From Marinobacterium sp. xm-d-530 (GTDB taxonomy: Bacteria > Pseudomonadota > Gammaproteobacteria > Pseudomonadales > Balneatricaceae): DNA of 10,264 nt. The DNA lies in NCBI GenBank assembly GCA_949499045.1, contig CATEEE010000121.1, positions 1 to 10,264 on the forward strand. Direction: 5' to 3'. The position numbers and the translations under genes were made by a program. The notes under the pieces were generated by a model, which searched no databases, was not told the DNA's origin, and saw only the letters and a program-made list of their open reading frames with translations. Shown piece after piece: positions 1-6,595 of the stretch (position 1 is its first letter; every line of letters starts with the position of its first letter).

Positions 1-1166
1 CCGCTCTTTGCAACAGTGCAACGCGTGTCATGATGCTAGGGTCTGGCGAACTCGGTAAAGAGGTTGTCATTGAACTTCAGCGTTTAGGTCTAGAAGTTAT
101 TGCCGTTGATCGATACGCCAATGCGCCCGCTATGCATGTCGCTCATCGCAGTCACGTGATCAACATGTTAGATGGCGATGCTCTTCGTTCCGTTATCGAG
201 AGCGAAAAACCAGACTACATCGTGCCTGAAATCGAGGCCCTAGCAACCGAAACACTGCTTGAACTTGAGAGCGAAGGTTTCAAGGTTGTTCCTACCGCTC
301 GTGCCGCTCGCCTAACCATGGACCGTGAAGGCATTCGTCGACTGGCTGCAGAAACGTTAGGTGTACCGACTTCGCCTTATCGATTTGCTGATACGGAGGC
401 TGACTACCAAGCCGCTATTAAAGAGATTGGCATTCCTTGCGTCGTCAAACCGATCATGAGCTCATCAGGTAAAGGTCAGTCGCTGGTTCGCTCAGAAGAG
501 GATGTTATGTCTGCATGGCAGTATGCCCAAGAGGGCGGACGTGCCGGTAAAGGTCGCGTTATCGTTGAAGGGTTTGTCGATTTTGATTACGAGATCACAC
601 TGCTGACGGTCAATGCTGTAGATGGGATCCACTTCTGTGCACCGATTGGCCATCGTCAAGAAGCTGGTGATTACCGTGAATCATGGCAACCACAAGCGAT
701 GTCTGAGCTTGCTCTACAACGCTCACAAGAGACCGCTCGCAAAGTGGTCGAAAACCTTGCTGGTTTCGGTATTTACGGCGTCGAGCTGTTTATCAAAGGC
801 GATGAGGTCTACTTCAGTGAAGTCTCGCCACGACCACACGATACAGGTTTGGTCACTCTAATTTCCCAAAACCTCTCTGAATTCGCGCTGCATGCCCGAG
901 CTATTCTCGGCTTTCCTATCGGCAATATTCGCCAGCTTGGCGCGTCGGCATCAGCGGTCATTTTGGGTGATGGCCACTCTACGGATATTCAATTTGATGG
1001 GGTTAAAGAGGCACTCAGTGACAACGACACGCAACTGCGTCTTTTCGGAAAACCCGAAATCGCAGGCAGTCGCCGTTTGGGTGTCGCACTCTGTCAAGCG
1101 GACAGTGTTGAAATGGCCATTGAGAAGGCGGTGAATGCCGCTGGTAAAGTTAGCATCCCTTACTAA
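1..1166 (+). CDS. purT: Formate-dependent phosphoribosylglycinamide formyltransferase 2 (5' end outside window)
   Basis: PurT transfers formate, activated as formyl phosphate with ATP, to GAR, giving formyl-GAR in purine synthesis; it is the folate-independent alternative to PurN. The open frame begins at base 3 and reads ALCNSATRV before the first ATG (base 30). This matches the E. coli N-terminus (TALRPAATRV), so the ATG at 30 is internal and the true start lies about six codons upstream. Counting from base 30, GSGELGKE (4-11) is the N-terminal nucleotide-binding loop, SSSGKGQ (144-150) the ATP-grasp glycine-rich loop, and SEVSPRPHDTG (263-273) the conserved metal/ATP-site segment. Total length would be about 393 residues, against 392 in E. 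coli. The ABC exporter gene follows after 13 bases, so the two may share a transcript. The identification is close to certain. Confidence 0.97.
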   Translation, partial: ALCNSATRVMMLGSGELGKEVVIELQRLGLEVIAVDRYANAPAMHVAHRSHVINMLDGDALRSVIESEKPDYIVPEIEALATETLLELESEGFKVVPTARAARLTMDREGIRRLAAETLGVPTSPYRFADTEADYQAAIKEIGIPCVVKPIMSSSGKGQSLVRSEEDVMSAWQYAQEGGRAGKGRVIVEGFVDFDYEITLLTVNAVDGIHFCAPIGHRQEAGDYRESWQPQAMSELALQRSQETARKVVENLAGFGIYGVELFIKGDEVYFSEVSPRPHDTGLVTLISQNLSEFALHARAILGFPIGNIRQLGASASAVILGDGHSTDIQFDGVKEALSDNDTQLRLFGKPEIAGSRRLGVALCQADSVEMAIEKAVNAAGKVSIPY

Positions 1167-1179
1167 GTAGAGAAACAAT

Positions 1180-2982
1180 ATGTCACGACACGGCGGCGGC
1201 CGGCACTACAAGAGCGACTCAAACAGTAACAACACGGTCGGCATGAGTGATGCTTGGTCAGTTATCAAAATGATCTGGCCTTACTTGTGGGAGTATCGCC
1301 GACGCATGGCGGTCGCGTTTGTGTTGCTGATCTCTGCAAAGCTTGCGGTGGTTGCCATGCCGCTGGCTTTGAAGCAAATCGTGGATGGTCTGGATTCTTC
1401 ACTGAATCCATTAGTTACCGTACCCGTTGCGATGGTCGTCGCCTATGGGATGCTCCGTTTTGGATCCGTCTTCTTTGCTGAAGCGCGCGATGCCGTATTC
1501 AGCCGAGTCACAGAGAGGGCAATGCGCCGGATGGTGCTCAAAGTCTTTAGGCACCTTCACTCACTTGAGCTCGATTTCCATCTCTCCCGCCAGACCGGCG
1601 GCATCTCTCGCGATATCGACCGTGGCAGTAATGGCTTCAGCTTTTTGATGCGGATGATGGTCTTTAACATTGTACCAACGCTCATTGAGATCAGTCTCGT
1701 CGCAGCCATTCTGCTGTTCAACTTCAGTATCTGGTACGCACTGGTTGTTGTGGTTTGCGTCGGAATCTACATCTACTTCACCATACTCACTACCGAGTGG
1801 CGCAACCGTTACGTGCGCGAAACCAATCAACTCGACTCTCAAGCCAATACTCGAGCCATTGATAGCCTGTTGAACTATGAGACAGTGAAATACTTCGGCA
1901 ATGAAGAGTATGAGGCGAGCCAATACGATAAAAACCTAGCCAGTTGGGAAACGGCTCGCTTAAAGACTCGTATGACCTTGATGATTCTCAACAGCGGTCA
2001 GGCTTTTATCATCTCGCTGGGGATCATTCTAATGCTCTGGTTGGCCGCAGAGGATGTAGCGAGCGGAGCCATGACCCTTGGTTCATTAGTCATGATTAAT
2101 GCCTACATCTTGCAGCTATTCATGCCGCTTAACTTCCTTGGCATGGTCTACCGGGAGGTGCGCAAGGCACTAACCGACATCGAAAACATGTTTGGGTTAT
2201 TGAAGAAACAACCTAAAATTGTCGATCAACCCGAGGCAAGTAATTTGGTTACCCGAGGCGGTGCTATCCAGTTTGACTCTGTTAACTTTGCCTACCACCC
2301 CGATCGTGAAATTTTAAAGCGTGTCAGCTTCAGTGTTGAACCGGGCCAAAAAGTGGCCATCGTTGGGCCCAGTGGATCGGGTAAATCGACCATAGCGCGA
2401 CTGCTGTTTCGGTTCTACGATGTTCAATCAGGCCAAATCAGCATCGACGGCCAACCAATCGATCAAGTGACTCAACACTCATTGCGACAAGCCATTGGCG
2501 TAGTCCCACAGGATACCGTGTTGTTTAACGACACCATCTATAACAACGTGGCTTATGGCCGCCCCGGTTCAAGTAGGGAAGAGGTGTTGCAAGCGTTTGA
2601 ACTGGCCAACCTGAATGACTTTATTGATGCCCTTCCTGAGGGGAGTGATACTGTCGTTGGCGAACGTGGTCTTAAAGTCTCTGGCGGTGAAAAGCAGCGC
2701 ATTGCGATTGCTCGAGTGATTCTTAAACGCCCACCCATTTTGCTCTTTGATGAAGCAACCTCGGCGCTCGACAGCGACAATGAGCAGGCGATTCTTAACG
2801 CCTTTGACTCACTGTCGAAAGACCATACCAGCCTGGTAATCGCGCACCGTCTATCGACGATTATTGATGCCGATAACATCCTAGTGATGCGCAAAGGCGA
2901 AGTCGTTGAACAGGGAACTCACACTGAACTCCTCGCCCAACAGGGTGTTTATGCCGGCATGTGGTCTCTGCAGCAACAGTAG
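1180..2982 (+). CDS. Atm1/HMT1-type ABC exporter, fused permease and ATPase
   Basis: This 600-residue half-transporter should dimerise in the inner membrane and export a substrate, probably a glutathione or thiol conjugate or a metal complex by analogy with the Atm1/ABCB7 subfamily. The transmembrane domain spans about residues 35-325, with clear hydrophobic segments near 45-62, 80-100, 160-200 and 270-315. The stretch LLNYETVKYFGNE (230-242) is characteristic of Atm1/HMT1 proteins. The nucleotide-binding domain has an A-loop Tyr (372), Walker A GPSGSGKST (396-404), Q-loop Q444, signature SGGEKQR (501-507), Walker B ILLFDEATS (520-528), D-loop SALD and H-loop H556. All catalytic residues are intact. 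The N-terminus is hydrophilic and rich in Gly, His, Ser and Asn. The start follows purT by 13 bases with only a weak ribosome site (AGAGAAA). The real substrate cannot be read from the sequence. Confidence 0.9.
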   Translation: MSRHGGGRHYKSDSNSNNTVGMSDAWSVIKMIWPYLWEYRRRMAVAFVLLISAKLAVVAMPLALKQIVDGLDSSLNPLVTVPVAMVVAYGMLRFGSVFFAEARDAVFSRVTERAMRRMVLKVFRHLHSLELDFHLSRQTGGISRDIDRGSNGFSFLMRMMVFNIVPTLIEISLVAAILLFNFSIWYALVVVVCVGIYIYFTILTTEWRNRYVRETNQLDSQANTRAIDSLLNYETVKYFGNEEYEASQYDKNLASWETARLKTRMTLMILNSGQAFIISLGIILMLWLAAEDVASGAMTLGSLVMINAYILQLFMPLNFLGMVYREVRKALTDIENMFGLLKKQPKIVDQPEASNLVTRGGAIQFDSVNFAYHPDREILKRVSFSVEPGQKVAIVGPSGSGKSTIARLLFRFYDVQSGQISIDGQPIDQVTQHSLRQAIGVVPQDTVLFNDTIYNNVAYGRPGSSREEVLQAFELANLNDFIDALPEGSDTVVGERGLKVSGGEKQRIAIARVILKRPPILLFDEATSALDSDNEQAILNAFDSLSKDHTSLVIAHRLSTIIDADNILVMRKGEVVEQGTHTELLAQQGVYAGMWSLQQQ

Positions 2983-3054
2983 TGGAATCTTAAAGCGTTT
3001 CATCAAAGATTAATCTGAATCTATGTACTATGCTTAGAGAAACAGAATTAATTT

Positions 3055-3058
3055 GGAG
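3055..3058 (+). promoter_or_regulatory. Ribosome binding site of the SPFH gene
   Basis: GGAG lies six bases before the ATG at 3065. It decides the start: the upstream in-frame TTG at 3053 would place this Shine-Dalgarno inside the gene, so 3065 is preferred. Confidence 0.7.
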
Positions 3059-3064
3059 TTATCA

Positions 3065-3997
3065 ATGAACGGAGAATTCCTGAGTGGCGGCATGATCGTC
3101 ACTTTAGCTTTTGCAATATTTTTCCTAGTACTCGCCTGGTCAGCCGTTAAGGTCGTTCCACAGTCACAAGTATTTGTCGTTGAACGGTTTGGTAAGTTCT
3201 CCAAAACTCTTAACGCAGGGATCAACTTTATTGTCCCTATGATCGACCAAGTACGTCATCGCATCTCTATACTGGAGCGCCAGTTACCGGCTTTTGAGAT
3301 CAGTGTTATTACCAAAGATAACGTTGAAGTGATCCTAGAGGCGACCAACTTCTACCGTATTACCGATGCTGCTCGCTCGGTCTACCGAATTCAAAACATC
3401 GATCAAGCCATTCAGACCACAGCCGAGTCGATTGTTCGCTCGGCAGCCGGTAAGTTAGATCTCGATGAACTGCAATCATCACGTTCACAGATGAACGAAG
3501 AGATCCTGAGCAATCTGCAAAAAGCGGCAGAAGTCTGGGGTATTGAGATTACTCGGACCGAGATCACCGATGTTCAAGTGGATGAGCAGACCAAAGAGGC
3601 ACAGCGTCAGCAACTTAATGCAGAGCGTCAACGTCGAGCTCAGGTCGCACAGGCCGAAGGGCAAAAGCGCTCTGTGGAGCTAAACGCAGAGGCACAACTC
3701 TACGAAGCACAAAAGCAGGCTGAAGCGGTTCGAGTCGCCGCCGATGCAGATGCCTATGCGATTAAAGTAAAGGCTGAAGCGACTGCCGAACAGACGCGTA
3801 TGATTGCTGAAGCCATCAATAATGGCGGACAATCAGCCATCAACTTCGATATTCTTCAAAAGCAGGTTGCCGCACTGTCTGAGGTTGCTGCAGCTGACAA
3901 CAGTAAAACAGTGATCATGCCGACTGACATCACCAAGGCAATTGGCTCATTAGAGCTGTTGGCACAAACCGTAGGCGACGGATTAAAGAGTAAATGA
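3065..3997 (+). CDS. SPFH/band-7 membrane protein, QmcA/paraslipin-like
   Basis: This is a 310-residue stomatin/prohibitin-family protein expected to oligomerise in the inner membrane, where such proteins organise membrane domains and often work with an NfeD partner. One N-terminal membrane segment (about residues 8-29, IVTLAFAIFFLVLAW) is followed by the band-7 core beginning KVVPQSQVFVVERFGKF. Then comes a long Ala/Glu/Gln-rich helix (about 170-255, with repeated AEAQ and AEA units) predicted to form a coiled coil, and a C-terminal conserved segment ending near TVIMPTDITKAIGSLE. E. coli QmcA (305 residues) aligns by eye throughout. The residues after DVQ (VDEQTKEAQRQQ) differ from the usual DVRPP motif. 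The stop overlaps the NfeD start by four bases (ATGA), which indicates translational coupling. The exact cellular role is not known for this subfamily. Confidence 0.92.
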   Translation: MNGEFLSGGMIVTLAFAIFFLVLAWSAVKVVPQSQVFVVERFGKFSKTLNAGINFIVPMIDQVRHRISILERQLPAFEISVITKDNVEVILEATNFYRITDAARSVYRIQNIDQAIQTTAESIVRSAAGKLDLDELQSSRSQMNEEILSNLQKAAEVWGIEITRTEITDVQVDEQTKEAQRQQLNAERQRRAQVAQAEGQKRSVELNAEAQLYEAQKQAEAVRVAADADAYAIKVKAEATAEQTRMIAEAINNGGQSAINFDILQKQVAALSEVAAADNSKTVIMPTDITKAIGSLELLAQTVGDGLKSK

Positions 3998-4269
3998 TGG
4001 ATTTTTTAACAAACGGAAACGGCTGGCTGATACTGGGGTTAGCACTCATCATTATTGAGATGGTATTGAACCTAGCTTATATCTCTATCAGCTTCGGTAT
4101 TGGTGCAATAGTAACGGGCCTATTGATTAAGCTGGATCTTATCCCGACCCTATTGGATTCAGGCGTAATCGATGAGCTATTGGTTGTCGGAATCATCTCA
4201 GTGATCGCGCTGATTGCCCTACGCTTACTGTTCAATAAGAAGAGTGATCAGGATATCAACCAGTACTGA
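3994..4269 (+). CDS. Short NfeD-family membrane protein
   Basis: A 91-residue hydrophobic protein whose position directly behind an SPFH gene and whose character match the NfeD (YbbJ-like) family, the usual partner of band-7 proteins. Three membrane segments are visible: about 10-26, 28-46 (AYISISFGIGAIVTGLL) and 62-82. They are followed by a basic/acidic tail, NKKSDQDINQY. The usual C-terminal OB-fold of about 60 residues is absent. The stop at 4267-4269 leaves only 114 bases before the next gene, so there is no room for the missing domain. ATG occurs at both 3994 and 3997. The first gives the four-base ATGA overlap with the SPFH stop; the second would also work, and AAAGAG at about 3985 could serve either. 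Family assignment rests on context plus topology more than on sharp motifs. Confidence 0.75.
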   Translation: MMDFLTNGNGWLILGLALIIIEMVLNLAYISISFGIGAIVTGLLIKLDLIPTLLDSGVIDELLVVGIISVIALIALRLLFNKKSDQDINQY

Positions 4270-4292
4270 TCAATCGCCTCATCTTCGATAAG

Positions 4293-4354
4293 GCTCCAAC
4301 AATAAGTAGAGTCGATCTCAGAGCTTCAACCTAGTGTTCAAGCCCTGTTGGAGC
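4293..4354. repeat. Nine-base inverted repeat in the convergent spacer
   Basis: GCTCCAACA (4293-4301) and TGTTGGAGC (4346-4354) are perfect inverted copies 44 bases apart. A related GAGCTTCAAC lies at 4321-4330, and GCTCCAAC recurs at 4608-4615 beyond the next gene. The spacer holds no supported gene. Confidence 0.5.
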
Positions 4355-4381
4355 GGTCTTACAAAGGCCGCGAAGAGGGCT
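4341..4381 (+). other. Compound hairpin at the end of the SPFH-NfeD unit
   Basis: The inner stem GCGGTCTT (4353-4360) pairs with AAGGCCGC (4364-4371) across an ACA loop, with one G-U wobble on the plus-strand RNA. The outer arms AGCCCT (4341-4346) and AGGGCT (4376-4381) also pair. On the minus strand the wobble becomes a C-A mismatch, so the fold favours plus-strand transcripts, that is the 3' end of the SPFH-NfeD message. No T-run follows on either side, so it is not a canonical intrinsic terminator. It could stabilise the 3' end or act with Rho. Confidence 0.45.
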
Positions 4382-4383
4382 GG

Positions 4384-4569
4384 TCATACATCATCTTCTG
4401 AGTGCGGTGTGATTTGATAATCGCCGTACCCATCAACTGAGACAGAAAAGTGGATGGGGTGGCAACAGACCGTGCAGTCACAAACAAACATCTCGGCCTC
4501 ATCAGGCTCGTAGACAATCTCGATCATCTCCCAACAATAGGGGCACTGCACATTTTGACTGGGTAACAT
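4384..4569 (-). CDS. CPXCG-type cysteine-rich small protein
   Basis: A 61-residue protein of the CPXCG cysteine-rich family, probably a small metal- (zinc-) binding protein of unknown role. QCPYC (8-12) supplies the first Cys pair and CDCTVCCHPI (30-39) the second cluster, the family's usual CQVCCRPI region. Here the first pair reads CPYCW in place of the CPYCG form, and an extra Cys (30) precedes the cluster. The C-terminus is acidic (HSEDDV). I chose the ATG at 4569 over a TTG four codons upstream, because the family starts only a few residues before CPYC. The gene is the last of a minus-strand run that begins with the DUF423 gene, and it lies 62 bases behind the preceding membrane-protein gene. 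Confidence 0.85.
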   Translation of the reverse strand: MLPSQNVQCPYCWEMIEIVYEPDEAEMFVCDCTVCCHPIHFSVSVDGYGDYQITPHSEDDV

Positions 4570-4631
4570 GGTCGATCTCAACTAAAGAATTTAACTACTG
4601 TAGGTGAGCTCCAACCCATTGGATCACCCTT

Positions 4632-4922
4632 TTATTGCTCTGATCCCTTGTTCCGTTTTTTCGCAAAACTGGCAGAGACGTAGTAGATCAGTAGCAGAAA
4701 TGCGCCAATCCCATATTGAAGAATGGACACATCAAAGCGTGGCGGACCGCCATTAGCTATTGCGTAACCCCCAGCAATTGAGGCAACCATCCACGCCAAT
4801 GGCAGTGAGAAGAGCTCTTTTTGCGGAGTACTCTTTTTCTGAAACAGCAGATTGCCAATTAACCAAACTAAAACCCAAACACCGATCAACGAAGTGAGTA
4901 TGGAGAGTAGTATTGCTGTCAT
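4632..4922 (-). CDS. Small three-helix membrane protein, not recognised
   Basis: This encodes 96 residues with three hydrophobic segments: about 4-27 (ILLSILTSLIGVWVLVWLIG), 37-58 (LPLAWMVASIAGGYAIA) and 66-87 (LQYGIGAFLLLIYYVSASF). They are joined by a short basic loop (FQKKSTPQK) and end in a basic tail, KKRNKGSEQ. By the positive-inside rule that loop and the tail would be cytoplasmic. A good ribosome site, AAGGAA (4933-4928), stands just before the ATG, which supports a real gene. I recognise no family. It sits between the RRM gene and the CPXCG gene in the same orientation, 38 bases behind the RRM stop, and is probably part of that operon. Confidence 0.75.
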   Translation of the reverse strand: MTAILLSILTSLIGVWVLVWLIGNLLFQKKSTPQKELFSLPLAWMVASIAGGYAIANGGPPRFDVSILQYGIGAFLLLIYYVSASFAKKRNKGSEQ

Positions 4923-4960
4923 ATCGGTTCCTTAACGATGCTGAAAAGTGGATAGAGCGA

Positions 4961-5209
4961 TCAGTCCGCTCTCTCTTCCGCTTTTTTAACACGAATCATA
5001 TTGCGGCCAACCTGTGTGTGATTCAGGTTTTTAACCGCCGCTTTTGCTTCACCTGGCTTAGGCATTTCAACAAAGCCGAAACCTTTCGATGTACCCGCTT
5101 TCTCGTCCATTACTAGGGTACAGTACTGAACGCTACCATAACCTTCAAACAGCTCTTTAAGCTCATCTTCGGTGGTCGAACGATCTAAATTACGGACTAA
5201 CAATTTCAT
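4961..5209 (-). CDS. Single-domain RRM RNA-binding protein
   Basis: An 82-residue protein consisting of one RNA recognition motif, as in cyanobacterial Rbp and other small bacterial RRM proteins. RNP2 is LLVRNL (3-8) and RNP1 is KGFGFVEM (42-49), carrying the Phe/Phe pair that stacks on RNA bases; the last RNP1 position is Met, not the usual aromatic. The C-terminus is short and charged (RVKKAEERAD), without a Gly-rich tail. It presumably binds single-stranded RNA in the cytoplasm, but the targets are unknown. The start ATG follows an AGAG ribosome site. The gene lies 17 bases behind the VF530 gene and downstream of trmB, so it is likely co-transcribed with them. Confidence 0.93.
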   Translation of the reverse strand: MKLLVRNLDRSTTEDELKELFEGYGSVQYCTLVMDEKAGTSKGFGFVEMPKPGEAKAAVKNLNHTQVGRNMIRVKKAEERAD

Positions 5210-5226
5210 AAGTAACTCTCTTTATT

Positions 5227-5442
5227 TCAGCAGAAGGTATCGATGTAAAGCTGCTCTACCTTATCGCGAGCCCACTGCTGTTTGCGTAAAAACTTTAGGG
5301 ATGACTTAACCGACGGGTCGATCTGAAAACAGTTAATATCGATTCGGTCGCCCAACTCATCCCAGCCGTAATGATCCACCAGACGCTCGATAACGTCAGC
5401 CAACTTAACGCCATGCAATGGATTATTGGGTTGATGATCCAT
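5227..5442 (-). CDS. VF530-family DNA-binding protein
   Basis: A 71-residue protein matching the VF530 (DUF2132) family, named after a Vibrio protein and regarded as DNA-binding; the cellular role is unknown. The diagnostic core is NPLHGVKLADVIERLV (7-22), then HYGWDELGDRIDINCF (24-39), then DPSVKSSLKFLRKQQWARDKVE (42-63). These run nearly the full length, so the gene is intact. The ATG is a single base after the trmB stop, with no obvious Shine-Dalgarno in the trmB tail. Translation is therefore probably coupled to trmB by re-initiation. The RRM gene follows 17 bases downstream. Confidence 0.92.
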   Translation of the reverse strand: MDHQPNNPLHGVKLADVIERLVDHYGWDELGDRIDINCFQIDPSVKSSLKFLRKQQWARDKVEQLYIDTFC

Positions 5443-5443
5443 C

Positions 5444-6142
5444 TTAATTGACGCGCTCGAACATCAGATCCCAAACACCATGGCCTAACTTTTCACCCCG
5501 TTTTTGGAATTTAGTCACAGGGCGGAAGTCTGGCTGTGGCGAAAACTGACCTTCACCCATCTGATTCTGATACCCCTCTGCCGCACTCATCACTTCCATC
5601 ATGTGTTCTGAGTATGGCTCCCAGTCTGTCGCCATATGGAAGACACCGCCAATCGACAGCTTTTGGCGAATGGTTTGAGCAAATTCTGGTTGTACGATGC
5701 GGCGCTTGTTGTGCTTCTTCTTATGCCAAGGGTCTGGGAAGAAGAGCTGTACGCCGGCCAAAGAACCATCTGGTATACACTTTGCCAATACTTCAATCGC
5801 ATCTTCACAGTAAACACGAACATTATCGACACCTTCAGCACGTGCGTCGGCTAATAGACGACCAACTCCTGGGGGATGCACTTCGATTCCAATAAAGCCT
5901 TTCTCTGGTGAGCGGCGCGCCATCTCTACCAGTGAAGCTCCCATTCCAAAGCCAATTTCAAGAGTGACGGGGCGATCATCGCCAAACATGGCGTTAAAGT
6001 CGACCATGCCATCTTCAAGTTCTAGCCCATACAGAGGCCAGTTCTCTTTCATTGCACGCTCTTGCCCTTCTGTCATACGCCCAGCACGCACGACAAAACT
6101 TCTAATCGTACGATGTGGGCGCTGCTGTTCTGTGTCACTCAT
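5444..6142 (-). CDS. trmB: tRNA (guanine-N7-)-methyltransferase (m7G46)
   Basis: TrmB uses S-adenosylmethionine to methylate N7 of G46 in the variable loop of tRNA. The SAM motif I is LEIGFGMG (61-68). The acidic SAM contact is in GIEVHPPGVG (85-94). The family hallmark FFPDPWHKKKHNKRR (134-148) holds the catalytic Asp region, and VTKFQKRGEKLG (209-220) is the C-terminal substrate motif, with Gln where Glu is usual (TKFExRG). The protein is 232 residues, close to 239 in E. coli. The frame is open a further 59 codons upstream, but that part lies inside the DUF423 gene. The start at 6142 is chosen because its ATGA overlaps the DUF423 stop by four bases and gives the family-typical N-terminus, MSDTEQQ. 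Confidence 0.97.
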   Translation of the reverse strand: MSDTEQQRPHRTIRSFVVRAGRMTEGQERAMKENWPLYGLELEDGMVDFNAMFGDDRPVTLEIGFGMGASLVEMARRSPEKGFIGIEVHPPGVGRLLADARAEGVDNVRVYCEDAIEVLAKCIPDGSLAGVQLFFPDPWHKKKHNKRRIVQPEFAQTIRQKLSIGGVFHMATDWEPYSEHMMEVMSAAEGYQNQMGEGQFSPQPDFRPVTKFQKRGEKLGHGVWDLMFERVN

Positions 6143-6522
6143 TGTTCTATCCGTAAGGTTCGTAACGACCAGGCAAACAGAGCCCAGCCAATAATCATTA
6201 ATATACCACCGATGGGGGTGATCGCCCCTAGCCATCCGGTATTGGTTGCGATGAGCAGGTACAGACTGCCACTGAAGATCAACGTCCCTGTAAGTAACAA
6301 ATACCCTGCAAAGTACCAACTTCTACTCGTAAGTTTAAAACCGCTTATACCGACGATCATTAAACCTAGCGCGTGCCAAAACTGGTAATCGACCGCAGTA
6401 CTGAAGGTTTCAAAGCGAGCAACTGTTAGGGTATTTTTCAGCAAATGAGCACCAAAAGCACCAAAAATCACCGAAAACATCGCCAAAAGTGCACCAATCA
6501 TTAAAAAACGTTTCGCGTGCAT
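6139..6522 (-). CDS. DUF423 integral membrane protein
   Basis: A 127-residue protein of the DUF423 (YgdD-like) family with four predicted membrane helices. The family N-terminal signature is visible as ALLAMFSVIFGAFGAHLLK (11-29), followed by FSTAVDYQFWHALGLMIVG and a C-terminal pair of helices with the Gly/Pro-rich turn AITPIGGILMIIGW. The biochemical function of the family is unknown. The ATG at 6522 is preferred over 6525 and over a more distal ATG, because GAGGTG (6531-6526) then stands at ideal spacing. It is the first gene of the minus-strand run and overlaps trmB by four bases. Its start is only about 30 bases past the rpoH terminator hairpin. Confidence 0.92.
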   Translation of the reverse strand: MHAKRFLMIGALLAMFSVIFGAFGAHLLKNTLTVARFETFSTAVDYQFWHALGLMIVGISGFKLTSRSWYFAGYLLLTGTLIFSGSLYLLIATNTGWLGAITPIGGILMIIGWALFAWSLRTLRIEQ

Positions 6523-6525
6523 CAT

Positions 6526-6531
6526 CACCTC
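6526..6531 (-). promoter_or_regulatory. Ribosome binding site of the DUF423 gene
   Basis: GAGGTG, extended to GAGGTGAT, matches the anti-Shine-Dalgarno complement over eight bases. Its GAGG core is five bases from the ATG at 6522 and too close to the ATG at 6525, so it selects 6522. Confidence 0.7.
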
Positions 6532-6554
6532 ATTTGGGCCGCAAGCATACACAA

Positions 6555-6578
6555 AAAAAGCCGCTAATGCGGCTTTTT
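6555..6578 (-). terminator. Rho-independent terminator of rpoH
   Basis: AAAAAGCCGC (6555-6564) and GCGGCTTTTT (6569-6578) form a perfect ten-base stem around a four-base loop. On the minus strand the stem ends in an unbroken run of seven T, 18 bases past the rpoH stop. The A/T symmetry would let it work in both directions, but only the minus-strand rpoH transcript arrives here. Confidence 0.92.
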
Positions 6579-6595
6579 CACAACACTTTTATTCG

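Noticed and set aside
3007..3031. Promoter or operator before the SPFH gene (palindrome AGATTAATCT, -10-like TACTAT)
   Set aside because: No -35 box stands at a workable distance, and a ten-base AT-rich palindrome is easily due to chance.
3053..3064. Upstream TTG start for the SPFH protein
   Set aside because: It would put the GGAG ribosome site within the gene; the ATG at 3065 has ideal spacing and gives the family-typical short N-terminus.
4303..4392. Short plus-strand open frame (VQALLERSYKGREEGWSY) in the convergent spacer
   Set aside because: It has no ATG or GTG and no ribosome site, and it coincides with the hairpin; I cannot support it as a gene.
5536..5895. 119-codon plus-strand frame opposite trmB
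   Set aside because: It is antisense to a certain gene, with a composition and content that look like a shadow. The same holds for frames at 1561-1923, 2553-2894 and 6062-6388.
6143..6319. Extended N-terminus of TrmB by 59 residues
   Set aside because: The extension lies in the DUF423 gene in another frame and has no TrmB similarity; the ATGA overlap at 6142 is the natural start.
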